From Sulfurimonas sp. (lineage in GTDB: Bacteria; Campylobacterota; Campylobacteria; Campylobacterales; Sulfurimonadaceae): a DNA stretch of 10,918 nt. How positions within the stretch are numbered: position 1 is the stretch's first letter; every line of letters begins with the position of its first letter. The notes beneath the pieces are model-generated. The model saw nothing but the letters and a program-made list of their open reading frames with translations. It searched no databases and had not been told where the DNA came from. Where the stretch lies: NCBI GenBank assembly GCA_015487435.1, contig WFPU01000259.1:1-10918 (forward strand), given 5' to 3'. Positions 1 to 5,865 of this stretch are shown one piece after another. The position numbers were made by a program, and so were the translations under genes.

Positions 1-485
1 ATGAAAAACTTTATGATTTAGATAAAAATTATATGAAAAATATATCACTAAATGATAAATATAGAATAGAAAAAGCACTTTTAATTTATGAAGCATCAAA
101 ACTCACTCCAAGCGAATGGTTTAAGGCAAATCCACCTAAGCCAATTATAAATAATTTAAGTATTTTTAACATCGATGTTTCTCGTGAAATTTTACGTGAG
201 CGTATAAAGAATCGATCTTCTAAAATGATAGAGATGGGTTTAATAGATGAAGTTTGTACTCTTGAAGCAAAGTATACAAGAAAACCTAATGCTATGGGTG
301 CTATTGGAATTTTAGAAGTTTTTGAGTATCTTGATGGCAAAGTAACAAAAGAAGATATGCTTTTAAATATCTCAACACACACTGCACAACTTGCAAAACG
401 CCAACAAACTTTTAACAAAAATCAATTTGAGAATTTAATATCTGCACCACTAGAGGATTTAGAAGAGATTATACTAAACCACTAG
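1..485 (+). CDS. miaA: tRNA dimethylallyltransferase MiaA, C-terminal part (5' end outside window)
   Basis: MiaA transfers a dimethylallyl group from DMAPP to N6 of A37 in tRNAs that read UNN codons; it is cytosolic. The open frame runs from base 3 to the TAG at 483-485 with no stop, so the gene enters from the left. The ATG at 33-35 is internal, because in-frame residues EKLYDLDKNY precede it and continue the family alignment. Visible family signatures are NDKYRIEKAL (the conserved N-D-x-x-R-I-x-x-A-L segment), the helix around RIKNRSSKMIEMGLIDEV, AMGAIGILEVFEYLDG, and AKRQQTF near the end, matching the usual A-K-R-Q-x-T segment. About 160 residues are present of a protein usually near 290-310. 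The P-loop and DMAPP site lie outside the window. The gene ends 22 bases before a paired-hairpin repeat and is convergent with aguB. Family assignment is firm; activity cannot be judged from this fragment. Confidence 0.9.
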   Translation, partial: EKLYDLDKNYMKNISLNDKYRIEKALLIYEASKLTPSEWFKANPPKPIINNLSIFNIDVSREILRERIKNRSSKMIEMGLIDEVCTLEAKYTRKPNAMGAIGILEVFEYLDGKVTKEDMLLNISTHTAQLAKRQQTFNKNQFENLISAPLEDLEEIILNH

Positions 486-507
486 ACTTCTTACATAACC
501 AAAAAAA

Positions 508-580
508 CTAGATTCCGTGTCAAGCACGAAATGACTATACACTCAAGTTTTCATCATTTTGAACTTGATTCAGAATCTAG
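508..580. repeat. Paired-hairpin interspersed repeat, copy 1
   Basis: A 73-base inverted-repeat unit is bounded by perfect 8-base ends, CTAGATTC (508-515) and GAATCTAG (573-580). The two halves match in about 21 of 27 positions when one is reverse-complemented. Each half is also a small hairpin: CGTG (516-519), loop TCAAG (520-524), CACG (525-528); and TGAA (560-563), loop CTTGA (564-568), TTCA (569-572). A second, longer copy lies at 1816-1937. This copy sits between the convergent genes miaA and aguB and ends one base before the aguB stop codon, so it could stop transcription from both sides. It resembles REP-type or MITE-like intergenic palindromes (inference). Confidence 0.8.
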
Positions 581-581
581 G

Positions 582-1427
582 CTATACAAAAAGTTTACTA
601 TAACAACTAGGTCTTCTATCTCTTAAAAGACCCCAGTATTCTCTTTGTTTTGCATTTTCTTCTAAATCTAAATCTGCATATATAATTTCCTCTTTATCTC
701 TTGGGGCCTCTGCAATTATTTTACCAGTGTAGTCTGTTATGAATGATGAGCCATAAAAAGTAAGCTCACAACTCTCTCCAACTTCACGCCCAATTCTATT
801 TGCAACTACAACAGGGACTGTATTTGCGGCGGCATGACCCATTTGTACTCTTTGCCAATGCTCTTTTGAGTCTAGCTTTATCTCAGGTTCACTTCCAATT
901 GCTGTTGGATAAAAGATAATTTCTGCACCTTTAAGTGCCAAAACTCTTGCTGTTTCACAAAACCACTGATCCCAACAAATTCCTACACCAATCTTGCCAT
1001 ATTTTGTTTCATAAACTTTAAAACCAGTATCACCCTCTTTAAAGTAAAACTTCTCTTCATATCCAGGACCATCTGGAATATGCGTTTTGCGGTAGTTATC
1101 CATAACAGAACCATCTGCATCTATAACTACCAATGAGTTAAAATAATCTTCTTTGTCTTTTTCAAAATAACTTACTAATATAACCACTTTTAGCTCTTTT
1201 GCTAAGTTTGAGAATTGTTTTATTAGTGAGTTATTTTCAAGTGTAGATGCTAAAGAAAGGTACTTTTTGTCCATATCTTTACAAAAGTAAAGAGTCTCAA
1301 AAAGTTCTGGTAAGAGTATAATTTGCGCACCATTTTTAGCACTTTGTTTTACTAAAGAGATAGCTTTTAAGATATTAGATTTTTTGTCCTCACTCATAGC
1401 CATCTGGATTGCAGACACTTTTATCAT
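582..1427 (-). CDS. aguB: N-carbamoylputrescine amidase (nitrilase superfamily)
   Basis: AguB hydrolyses N-carbamoylputrescine to putrescine, CO2 and ammonia, the last step of the agmatine route to polyamines; it is cytosolic. The 281-residue protein has the full nitrilase fold and the catalytic triad: Glu41 in LPELFETLYF, Lys114 in YRKTHIPDGPGY, and Cys151 in GICWDQWF. CWDQWF followed by FYPTAIGSEP and HWQRVQMGHAAANTVP is the pattern of plant and bacterial AguB rather than of generic nitrilases or NAD synthetase domains. Length is normal (280-300). The ATG at 1427 places MIKVSAIQMA at the usual N-terminus; its ribosome site is weak. It lies 82 bases downstream of the parvulin gene on the same strand, behind a TATAAT candidate promoter. 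The partner agmatine deiminase (AguA) is not in the window. Assignment is strong by motif; substrate is inferred from family. Confidence 0.92.
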   Translation of the reverse strand: MIKVSAIQMAMSEDKKSNILKAISLVKQSAKNGAQIILLPELFETLYFCKDMDKKYLSLASTLENNSLIKQFSNLAKELKVVILVSYFEKDKEDYFNSLVVIDADGSVMDNYRKTHIPDGPGYEEKFYFKEGDTGFKVYETKYGKIGVGICWDQWFCETARVLALKGAEIIFYPTAIGSEPEIKLDSKEHWQRVQMGHAAANTVPVVVANRIGREVGESCELTFYGSSFITDYTGKIIAEAPRDKEEIIYADLDLEENAKQREYWGLLRDRRPSCYSKLFV

Positions 1428-1449
1428 GATATTAACTTTAGGGGGTTGT

Positions 1450-1465
1450 AGGGACTTTTGTCCCT
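1450..1465. other. Small perfect hairpin upstream of aguB
   Basis: AGGGAC (1450-1455), loop TTTT, GTCCCT (1460-1465) form a perfect 6-base-pair stem within the likely 5' leader of aguB. No U-tract follows on the minus strand, so it is not a typical terminator. It could be an mRNA leader structure or part of a decayed repeat that includes the adjacent palindromes at 1467-1498. Confidence 0.45.
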
Positions 1466-1484
1466 GCCATTACAATGGACTTTG

Positions 1485-1498
1485 TTCATTATAATGAA
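1485..1498. promoter_or_regulatory. 14-base perfect palindrome carrying a TATAAT box upstream of aguB
   Basis: TTCATTATAATGAA is a perfect palindrome. Read on the minus strand it contains TATAAT (1493 to 1488), an exact -10 hexamer placed about 60 bases before the aguB ATG. A near copy of its core, CATTACAATG (1468-1477), lies exactly 19 bases away from CATTATAATG (1487-1496) in direct orientation. That spacing of about two helical turns is compatible with a twin operator. Candidate promoter and operator only; no clear -35 is seen. Confidence 0.35.
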
Positions 1499-1509
1499 TA
1501 ACATAGTAA

Positions 1510-1788
1510 TTACCCTCTACCAGTAATCTCTATAATGTGAAAACCAAATTGTGTTACAACTGGACCATAAACAACTCCAACATCACCACTAAATACTACT
1601 TGATCAAACTCAGGAACCATTTGTCCAGGGGAAAATTGACCAAGTGAACCACCACTAACGCCAGATGGACAGTTTGAGTTTTCCCTTGCTACCTCTGCAA
1701 AGTCAGCCCCATCATCTATCTCTTTTTTTAACTCTTCACATCTCTCTTTAGTTTTTACTAATATGTGTCTTGCTGTTGCCCATGCCAT
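1510..1788 (-). CDS. Small cytosolic parvulin-type peptidyl-prolyl cis-trans isomerase (PpiC-like)
   Basis: This single-domain rotamase should catalyse cis-trans isomerisation of X-Pro bonds. The 92-residue protein is essentially one parvulin domain with no signal peptide, membrane segment or SurA/PrsA-type chaperone arm, so it is predicted cytosolic. Parvulin landmarks run in order: ARHILVKT at the start, GADFAEVARENSNCPSG, GGSLGQFSPGQMVPEFDQVVF, and TQFGFHIIEI at the end, with the paired His residues at both ends of the fold. Length and sequence resemble Escherichia coli PpiC (Par10, about 93 residues). The ATG at 1788 is supported by an AAGGA ribosome site at about 1797-1801. It is transcribed toward aguB. 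Its upstream region is occupied by repeat copy 2, which begins only 28 bases before the start codon. No specific client is suggested by context. Confidence 0.9.
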   Translation of the reverse strand: MAWATARHILVKTKERCEELKKEIDDGADFAEVARENSNCPSGVSGGSLGQFSPGQMVPEFDQVVFSGDVGVVYGPVVTQFGFHIIEITGRG

Positions 1789-1815
1789 ATTCTTTTTCCT
1801 TTTTTGTTTGAATTC

Positions 1816-1937
1816 TCTGAATAATTAGCAACTAGATTCCAGGTCAAGCCTGGAATGACGGAATTATCATCAGTCTGAAATTACGGAATTGTTGTCATTC
1901 TAAACTTGATTTAGAATCTAGTTGCTAATTATTCAGA
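1816..1937. repeat. Paired-hairpin interspersed repeat, copy 2, with extended 24-base arms
   Basis: Bases 1816-1839 are an exact reverse complement of 1914-1937, a perfect 24-base inverted repeat. Its inner 8 bases are the same CTAGATTC / GAATCTAG ends that bound copy 1. Each half folds alone: ATTCCAGG (1836-1843), loop TCAAG, CCTGGAAT (1849-1856); and ATTCTAAA (1897-1904), loop CTTGA, TTTAGAAT (1910-1917). Both 8-base-pair stems are perfect. The centre holds a direct repeat ACGGAATT (1858-1865 and 1883-1890). The element fills much of the divergent gap between the parvulin gene and modA, so identical arm sequence points outward toward both genes. No target-site duplication is evident at its edges. 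Confidence 0.85.
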
Positions 1938-1949
1938 ACGTTCAATTAT

Positions 1950-1981
1950 TAATGAAATTCTACTATTTTAATATTTCATTA
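1950..1981. promoter_or_regulatory. 9-base dyad upstream of modA (candidate operator)
   Basis: TAATGAAAT (1950-1958) and ATTTCATTA (1973-1981) are exact inverted copies separated by 14 bases. The dyad spans 32 bases and ends 35 bases before the modA ATG, overlapping the likely promoter. Its symmetry fits a dimeric regulator. A molybdate-responsive repressor would be natural for a mod operon, but the sequence is not the classical ModE box, so the regulator is unknown. Confidence 0.35.
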
Positions 1982-1998
1982 TACATTAAGAGGTATAA
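1979..1998 (+). promoter_or_regulatory. TTATAC-N8-GTATAA dyad and possible -10 of modA
   Basis: TTATAC (1979-1984) and GTATAA (1993-1998) form a 6-base inverted repeat with 8 bases between. TATACA (1980-1985) matches the -10 consensus in four of six positions and would place a start of transcription near 1992. It partly overlaps the 1950-1981 dyad. No good -35 is visible, which is common in Campylobacterota promoters. Confidence 0.3.
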
Positions 1999-2016
1999 GG
2001 CTATTATTCAACCACT

Positions 2017-2757
2017 ATGTTAAAAAGATTATTTTTAAGCTTTATGCTATTTACTTCAGTACTATATTCAAACACTATAAATGTTGCAGTAGCTGCAAAT
2101 GTTAGTTATGCCATGGACTCACTCATAGCTGAATTTAACAAGATAAATCCCAACACAAAAGTAAATGTAACACTTGGAAGCAGTGGAAAACTTACAGCTC
2201 AAATGCTCCACGGTGCACCTTATGACATCTTTATGTCTGCAAATATGAAATTTCCTTTTGCTCTTTATGAAAAAGGTAAAAGCTCAGTTAAACCAGAAAT
2301 TTATGCTTATGGTTCTTTAGCAATTTTAAGCTCTAAAAAAAGAGATTTATCAAAAGGGATTAAACTTTTAGAAGATAAAAATATAAAACGAATTGCCGTT
2401 GCAAATCCAAAAACTGCACCCTATGGAGCTGCTACTTTTGAAGCACTTAAAAATGCGAAAATCTTAGAAAAAATAAAATCAAAATTTATCTATGGAGAAT
2501 CAATCTCTTCAACGGTATCATATACAGTTACCGCAACCGATATTGGAATTATTGCAAAATCTTCACTTTATAGCTCTAAAATGACGAAATTCAAACAAAA
2601 TATTAATTGGGTTGAGATAGATTCAAAACTTTACACACCTATAGAACAAGGCATAGTTGCTGTTACAGATACGAAAGAAGTTAAAGACTTTTATCATTTC
2701 ATCTTAGGTAACAAAGCTAAAGCGATATTTAAAAACTATGGATACAGCGTTCCATGA
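2017..2757 (+). CDS. modA: Molybdate ABC transporter, periplasmic substrate-binding protein ModA
   Basis: ModA captures molybdate (and tungstate) in the periplasm and delivers it to ModB. The 246-residue protein begins with a signal peptide: LKR, a hydrophobic run to about residue 17, and likely cleavage near residue 18-19. The mature protein starts with the family pattern INVAVAANVSYAMDSLIAEF. The oxyanion-binding segments are present: ANVS (27-30), GSSGKL (54-59), PYDIFMSAN (68-76), TAPYGAAT (133-140) and ATDIGIIA (173-180). Length is typical. The ATG at 2017 is the only start that preserves the signal peptide; the upstream AAGAGG/AAGG stretch is rather far from it (about 16 bases or more). 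It is the first gene of a four-gene operon; its TGA overlaps the ATG of the next gene (ATGA, 2754-2757). Molybdate and tungstate preference cannot be told apart here. Confidence 0.93.
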   Translation: MLKRLFLSFMLFTSVLYSNTINVAVAANVSYAMDSLIAEFNKINPNTKVNVTLGSSGKLTAQMLHGAPYDIFMSANMKFPFALYEKGKSSVKPEIYAYGSLAILSSKKRDLSKGIKLLEDKNIKRIAVANPKTAPYGAATFEALKNAKILEKIKSKFIYGESISSTVSYTVTATDIGIIAKSSLYSSKMTKFKQNINWVEIDSKLYTPIEQGIVAVTDTKEVKDFYHFILGNKAKAIFKNYGYSVP

Positions 2758-3152
2758 GTACACTAATAGCAAAAATAATTAATATACAAAATATTGATAA
2801 TCTTCATATTGTAAAGTTTGATTTTTTTGGACAATCTTTGAGTATGATGAGTTTAGAGCTAACTGACAACATACAAATTGGCACAAAAATAATTTTAAAA
2901 ACTAAAGCTACAAGTATAGCAATTGCTAAAGATTTTAGTGGAGAACTATCTTACTCAAACAAACTAAGTTCAAAAATCGTAGCGATACAAAATGGTAAGT
3001 TACTAACAACTATAAGACTACAAACAAACGATACAGTTCTAGAATCTATCATAACAAAAGATTCAAGCCTAAGAATGAATTTGCAAGTTGGAGATGATGT
3101 TGTCGCACTTATAAAAGCAAATGAGATAAGCATCCAAGAGGTAATATCGTGA
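2754..3152 (+). CDS. Stand-alone di-Mop (TOBE) molybdate-binding protein in the mod operon
   Basis: This 132-residue protein consists of two tandem Mop/TOBE-like modules. The first spans about residues 4-58 (LIAKIINIQN to IILKTKATSIAIAKD), the second about 72-130 (LSSKIVAIQNGKL to VVALIKANEISIQ). Each has the small-beta-barrel pattern of a start strand, a G-x-x-V turn and a final I-K-A/T-x-x-I/V strand. It has no signal peptide, membrane segment or DNA-binding helix-turn-helix. Di-Mop modules bind molybdate at subunit interfaces in molbindins and form the sensor half of ModE. A comparable small gene lies between modA and modB in Campylobacter. It could buffer cytosolic molybdate or sense it. 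It overlaps modA by 4 bases and modB by 4 bases, so it is probably made together with the transporter. The domain call is good; the role is inference. Confidence 0.78.
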   Translation: MSTLIAKIINIQNIDNLHIVKFDFFGQSLSMMSLELTDNIQIGTKIILKTKATSIAIAKDFSGELSYSNKLSSKIVAIQNGKLLTTIRLQTNDTVLESIITKDSSLRMNLQVGDDVVALIKANEISIQEVIS

Positions 3153-3832
3153 GTGAATTAGAGTTTGCTCCATTTATACTCTCTTTTAAATTAGCAAGTA
3201 TTACCACTATAATATTGTTTGTTTTAAGTGTGCCCCTTGCTTGGTGGCTTTCACAAACTCGCTCAAAAACAAAACCATTTTTTGAAGCATTAACTGCCCT
3301 GCCAATTGTTTTACCACCATCAGTCATAGGGTTTTATATACTTGTTGTACTTTCTCAAAACTCCCCAATTGGAGCTTTTTTTAATGATTATTTTGGAGTT
3401 CAGTTAATTTTTAATTTTCAAGGATTAGTGATAGCATCGTGTTTTTACTCCCTTCCATTTATGGTTCAGCCATTACAAAGTGGATTTGAGTCTTTAAGTA
3501 AAAATATGCTTGAAGCATCTTACATAAGTGGAAAAAGCCAACTTCAAACTCTTATCCATGTAGCTCTACCAAACATAAAGCCAGCCCTATTAACTGCTAT
3601 AATAGTAACCTTTGCTCATACAGTTGGGGAATTTGGAGTGATTTTAATGGTTGGGGGGAGTATTCCAGAGGAGACTAAAGTAGCCTCAGTTGCAATATAT
3701 GAGATGGTAGAGATTATGGATTATCAAAATGCTCATATATATAGTGCTATTATGTTTCTGATGAGCTTTTTTGTACTGCTTGGTGTTTATATATTTAACC
3801 ACAAACAAAAAATTTCAGGTTTTATAAAATGA
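3149..3832 (+). CDS. modB: Molybdate ABC transporter, membrane permease ModB
   Basis: ModB forms the inner-membrane channel for molybdate and docks onto the ModC ATPase. The 227-residue protein has about five hydrophobic spans: near residues 8-34, 47-70, 90-108, 145-168 and 195-216. The cytoplasmic coupling (EAA) loop reads EASYISGKSQLQTLIHVALP (122-141), followed by the typical AHTVGEFGVILMVGG. LPIVLPPSVIGFYILV is a ModB/CysT-family signature. The start is GTG at 3149-3151, sharing bases with the TGA of the preceding gene (GTGA overlap). AAGAGG at 3136-3141, seven bases upstream, fixes this choice. Its own TGA overlaps the modC ATG at 3829. Context with ModA and ModC makes molybdate far more likely than sulfate as substrate. 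Confidence 0.92.
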   Translation: MSELEFAPFILSFKLASITTIILFVLSVPLAWWLSQTRSKTKPFFEALTALPIVLPPSVIGFYILVVLSQNSPIGAFFNDYFGVQLIFNFQGLVIASCFYSLPFMVQPLQSGFESLSKNMLEASYISGKSQLQTLIHVALPNIKPALLTAIIVTFAHTVGEFGVILMVGGSIPEETKVASVAIYEMVEIMDYQNAHIYSAIMFLMSFFVLLGVYIFNHKQKISGFIK

Positions 3833-4659
3833 TAAGCATAAATGTTAAAAATCATATATTGGATTTAAATTTAGAGATAAATGAGGGCGATTTTGTAGCT
3901 ATTAGCGGAAAAAGTGGGAGTGGTAAAACAACTCTTTTAAGAGTTTTAGCAGGACTTGATAGTGCTACTGGAGATATAAAAGTTGGAGATAAAGTATTTT
4001 TAAGTGATACTAATTATCTAAAAGTTCAAGATAGAAATATTGGTTTTGTTTTTCAAGATTATGCGCTTTTTAATAATATGAGTGTTGAAAAAAATCTTCT
4101 TTATGTAAATAACGATAAAATTTTGTGTAAAAAACTTTTAGAGATGACTCAAATGATTTCTTATAAAGATAGAAAACCACAAACTCTTAGTGGTGGACAA
4201 AAACAACGCGTTGCAATTTGTCGTGCTTTGATGAGACATCCTAGTATACTTCTTCTTGATGAGGCACTATCTGCATTAGATCCTCAAATGCGTACAAACC
4301 TACAAAACATCCTTTTAAATCTTCATAAAGAGTTTAAAATAACTACTATAATGGTTAGCCATGACCCAAGTGAAATTTATCGTTTAACCTCTCGTGTAAT
4401 TGTCATAGAAAATGGAAAAATCATAAATGACGGCTCACCAAAAGATGTTCTTTTACATACATCTGGGAGTCAAAAGTTTTCATTTGAGGGCGAAGTTTTA
4501 GAGATTAAAAAAGTAGATATTATTTTTATAGCTATTGTTGCAATTGGTCAGCAACTTGTAGAGATAGTTATCTCTACAGATGAAGCTAAAGATTTAAAGG
4601 TTGGTGATGCAGTTGGTGTCAGCACAAAAGCATTTAATGTAAATATTAAAAAAAGTTAA
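3829..4659 (+). CDS. modC: Molybdate ABC transporter, ATPase ModC
   Basis: ModC hydrolyses ATP on the cytosolic side to drive molybdate import through ModB. The 276-residue protein carries every ABC motif in order: Walker A GKSGSGKT (27-34), Q-loop Gln76 in FVFQDYALF, signature LSGGQKQR (120-127), Walker B ILLLDE (140-145), D-loop SALD (148-151) and H-loop His178 in VSHD. A single TOBE/Mop domain follows at about 212-275 (FEGEVLEIKK to VGVSTKAFNV). It is shorter than the Escherichia coli ModC (about 350), which has two Mop modules; the separate di-Mop protein in the same operon may make up for this (inference). The ATG at 3829 overlaps the modB stop. The gene is last in the mod operon and lies 57 bases before the first cytochrome gene, with no convincing terminator between. 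Confidence 0.92.
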   Translation: MISINVKNHILDLNLEINEGDFVAISGKSGSGKTTLLRVLAGLDSATGDIKVGDKVFLSDTNYLKVQDRNIGFVFQDYALFNNMSVEKNLLYVNNDKILCKKLLEMTQMISYKDRKPQTLSGGQKQRVAICRALMRHPSILLLDEALSALDPQMRTNLQNILLNLHKEFKITTIMVSHDPSEIYRLTSRVIVIENGKIINDGSPKDVLLHTSGSQKFSFEGEVLEIKKVDIIFIAIVAIGQQLVEIVISTDEAKDLKVGDAVGVSTKAFNVNIKKS

Positions 4660-4677
4660 ATCACTTAAATGAAACTA

Positions 4678-4701
4678 TGTTATACTTTTACAACATATAA
4701 C
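4678..4701 (+). promoter_or_regulatory. Candidate extended -10 promoter and dyad before the cytochrome genes
   Basis: TGTTATACT (4678-4686) fits an extended -10 (TG-n-TATAAT, one mismatch) and would start transcription near 4692. It lies within an inverted repeat GTTATA (4679-4684) with TATAAC (4696-4701), separated by 11 bases. The half-sites resemble the inner part of the Escherichia coli ModE box, but the spacing is one base too long and the flanking bases differ, so this is only a candidate. TAAGG at 4703-4707 is the ribosome site for the ATG at 4717. Confidence 0.35.
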
Positions 4702-4716
4702 TTAAGGTAATTTTCC

Positions 4717-5865
4717 ATGATAATTTTTTCTTTTAGAAACTTTCTTTTTTTGTTTTTATTCTCTATTCTTTTTATAAATATTGGTTATGCTAAAACAATC
4801 AAACACCCATCTTATGTAAAAGGGCAATGTGGAGCTTGCCACACAACTAAAAATGGAGAATCTGCTGATTTAAAAATGGAGATGCCAGAACTATGTTATT
4901 CATGTCATACAAATTATGAAAAAAATGATTTTATTCACGGTCCCGTTGGTGCTGGGGCTTGTACACTTTGTCACAACCCACATGAGTCAAAAAATCCAAA
5001 ACTATTAACTTCTAACTCGGTAAATGAGCTATGTACATCGTGTCATGCTAATAAAGGTGATATGTTAAACTCAGGCGAAAACATCCATCCACCCGTACAA
5101 GACAGTTGCATAAACTGCCATGATGCTCATGGTGAAAAGCATTTATATCAGTTAAAAGCTGATAGGAAAAAAGATTTGTGTCTTACCTGCCATACAGATA
5201 AAAAAGACAAAGTTGAAAACTCTATAAACAAACATGGTGCTATTGAGATGGGCGATAAATGTCTTGGATGTCATGACCCTCATAGTTCTCCGAGTACAAA
5301 ACTATTAAAAGCTGAAGATTCAAAAACTATATGTTTAACATGTCACAGTTCACAACTCCCTCGTGATGAAGATGGCAAGATGCTTATGAATATGGGTGAA
5401 CATCTAACTAATAACCCTGATGCACATGGTCCAGTTATGTGGGGTGATTGTGCGGCTTGTCATGATCCTCATGGTTCAGACAATACTAGAATGCTAAAAC
5501 ATCCTTTTCCTGAAAAATCAGCTGAAAAATTCACTACTGATGGATATATCTGTTTTCAATGTCACGAGCCCAAAAAAATAACAGCTAGATTTACAAAAGA
5601 GTTTACAGAATTTAGAAATGGAGATAAAAACATTCACTTTCTTCATGTAAAAACAAAACGGATATCTTGTAAAACATGTCATGATTATCATGCATCTAAA
5701 GACCTTCCTCATCATCTAAAAAGTGAAACTACTTATGGTCCTGCAAAATTCTCACTTAGATTTTTAGAATCTCCAACTGGTGGTTCGTGTAATCCAATTT
5801 GCCATACTATAAGATATTATGACAGAGTAGAACCTGTAAATATAAAAACAAATAAGAAGCTATAG
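4717..5865 (+). CDS. Periplasmic multiheme c-type cytochrome with doubled CXXCH motifs (11 canonical + 1 CX3CH)
   Basis: This secreted electron carrier has up to 12 covalent haems. The 382-residue protein starts with a signal peptide (hydrophobic core 8-22, likely cleavage after GYA at 25) and has no later membrane span. CXXCH motifs begin at residues 38, 60, 82, 106, 131, 155, 182, 206, 245, 279 and 318. The last site is CNPICH at 358-363, with three residues between the cysteines instead of two. Many motifs are followed by DPH, NPH or DAH, typical of paired-haem doubled-CXXCH domains, where these His residues act as distal ligands. It is clearly paralogous to the next gene but carries about 95 extra residues, containing four more haem motifs. 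Partner oxidoreductase is unknown: nothing in the sequence separates a role in nitrogen, sulfur, metal or extracellular electron transfer. TAG overlaps the next start by one base. Confidence 0.9.
   Translation: MIIFSFRNFLFLFLFSILFINIGYAKTIKHPSYVKGQCGACHTTKNGESADLKMEMPELCYSCHTNYEKNDFIHGPVGAGACTLCHNPHESKNPKLLTSNSVNELCTSCHANKGDMLNSGENIHPPVQDSCINCHDAHGEKHLYQLKADRKKDLCLTCHTDKKDKVENSINKHGAIEMGDKCLGCHDPHSSPSTKLLKAEDSKTICLTCHSSQLPRDEDGKMLMNMGEHLTNNPDAHGPVMWGDCAACHDPHGSDNTRMLKHPFPEKSAEKFTTDGYICFQCHEPKKITARFTKEFTEFRNGDKNIHFLHVKTKRISCKTCHDYHASKDLPHHLKSETTYGPAKFSLRFLESPTGGSCNPICHTIRYYDRVEPVNIKTNKKL

Noticed and set aside
33..35. ATG at 33 as the miaA start
   Set aside because: The frame is open to the left edge and the residues before it continue the MiaA alignment; the gene is cut by the window, not started here.
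86..418. Minus-strand open frame inside miaA
   Set aside because: It lies wholly opposite a well-conserved gene and its translation has no recognisable domain or ribosome site.
1450..1465. GGGAC hairpin as a terminator of the parvulin gene
   Set aside because: No T-run follows it in the direction of transcription, and it lies within the likely aguB leader.
508..1937. Repeats as a CRISPR array or riboswitch
   Set aside because: There are only two copies, each an inverted pair in a different intergenic gap, with no regular spacers; the positions relative to genes differ, which does not fit a leader riboswitch.
2951..3327. Two short minus-strand open frames opposite the di-Mop gene and modB
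   Set aside because: They overlap each other and coupled plus-strand genes, with no family signature.
5518..5715. Minus-strand open frame opposite the first cytochrome
   Set aside because: Its Cys-rich sequence is the reverse-complement shadow of haem-motif codons.
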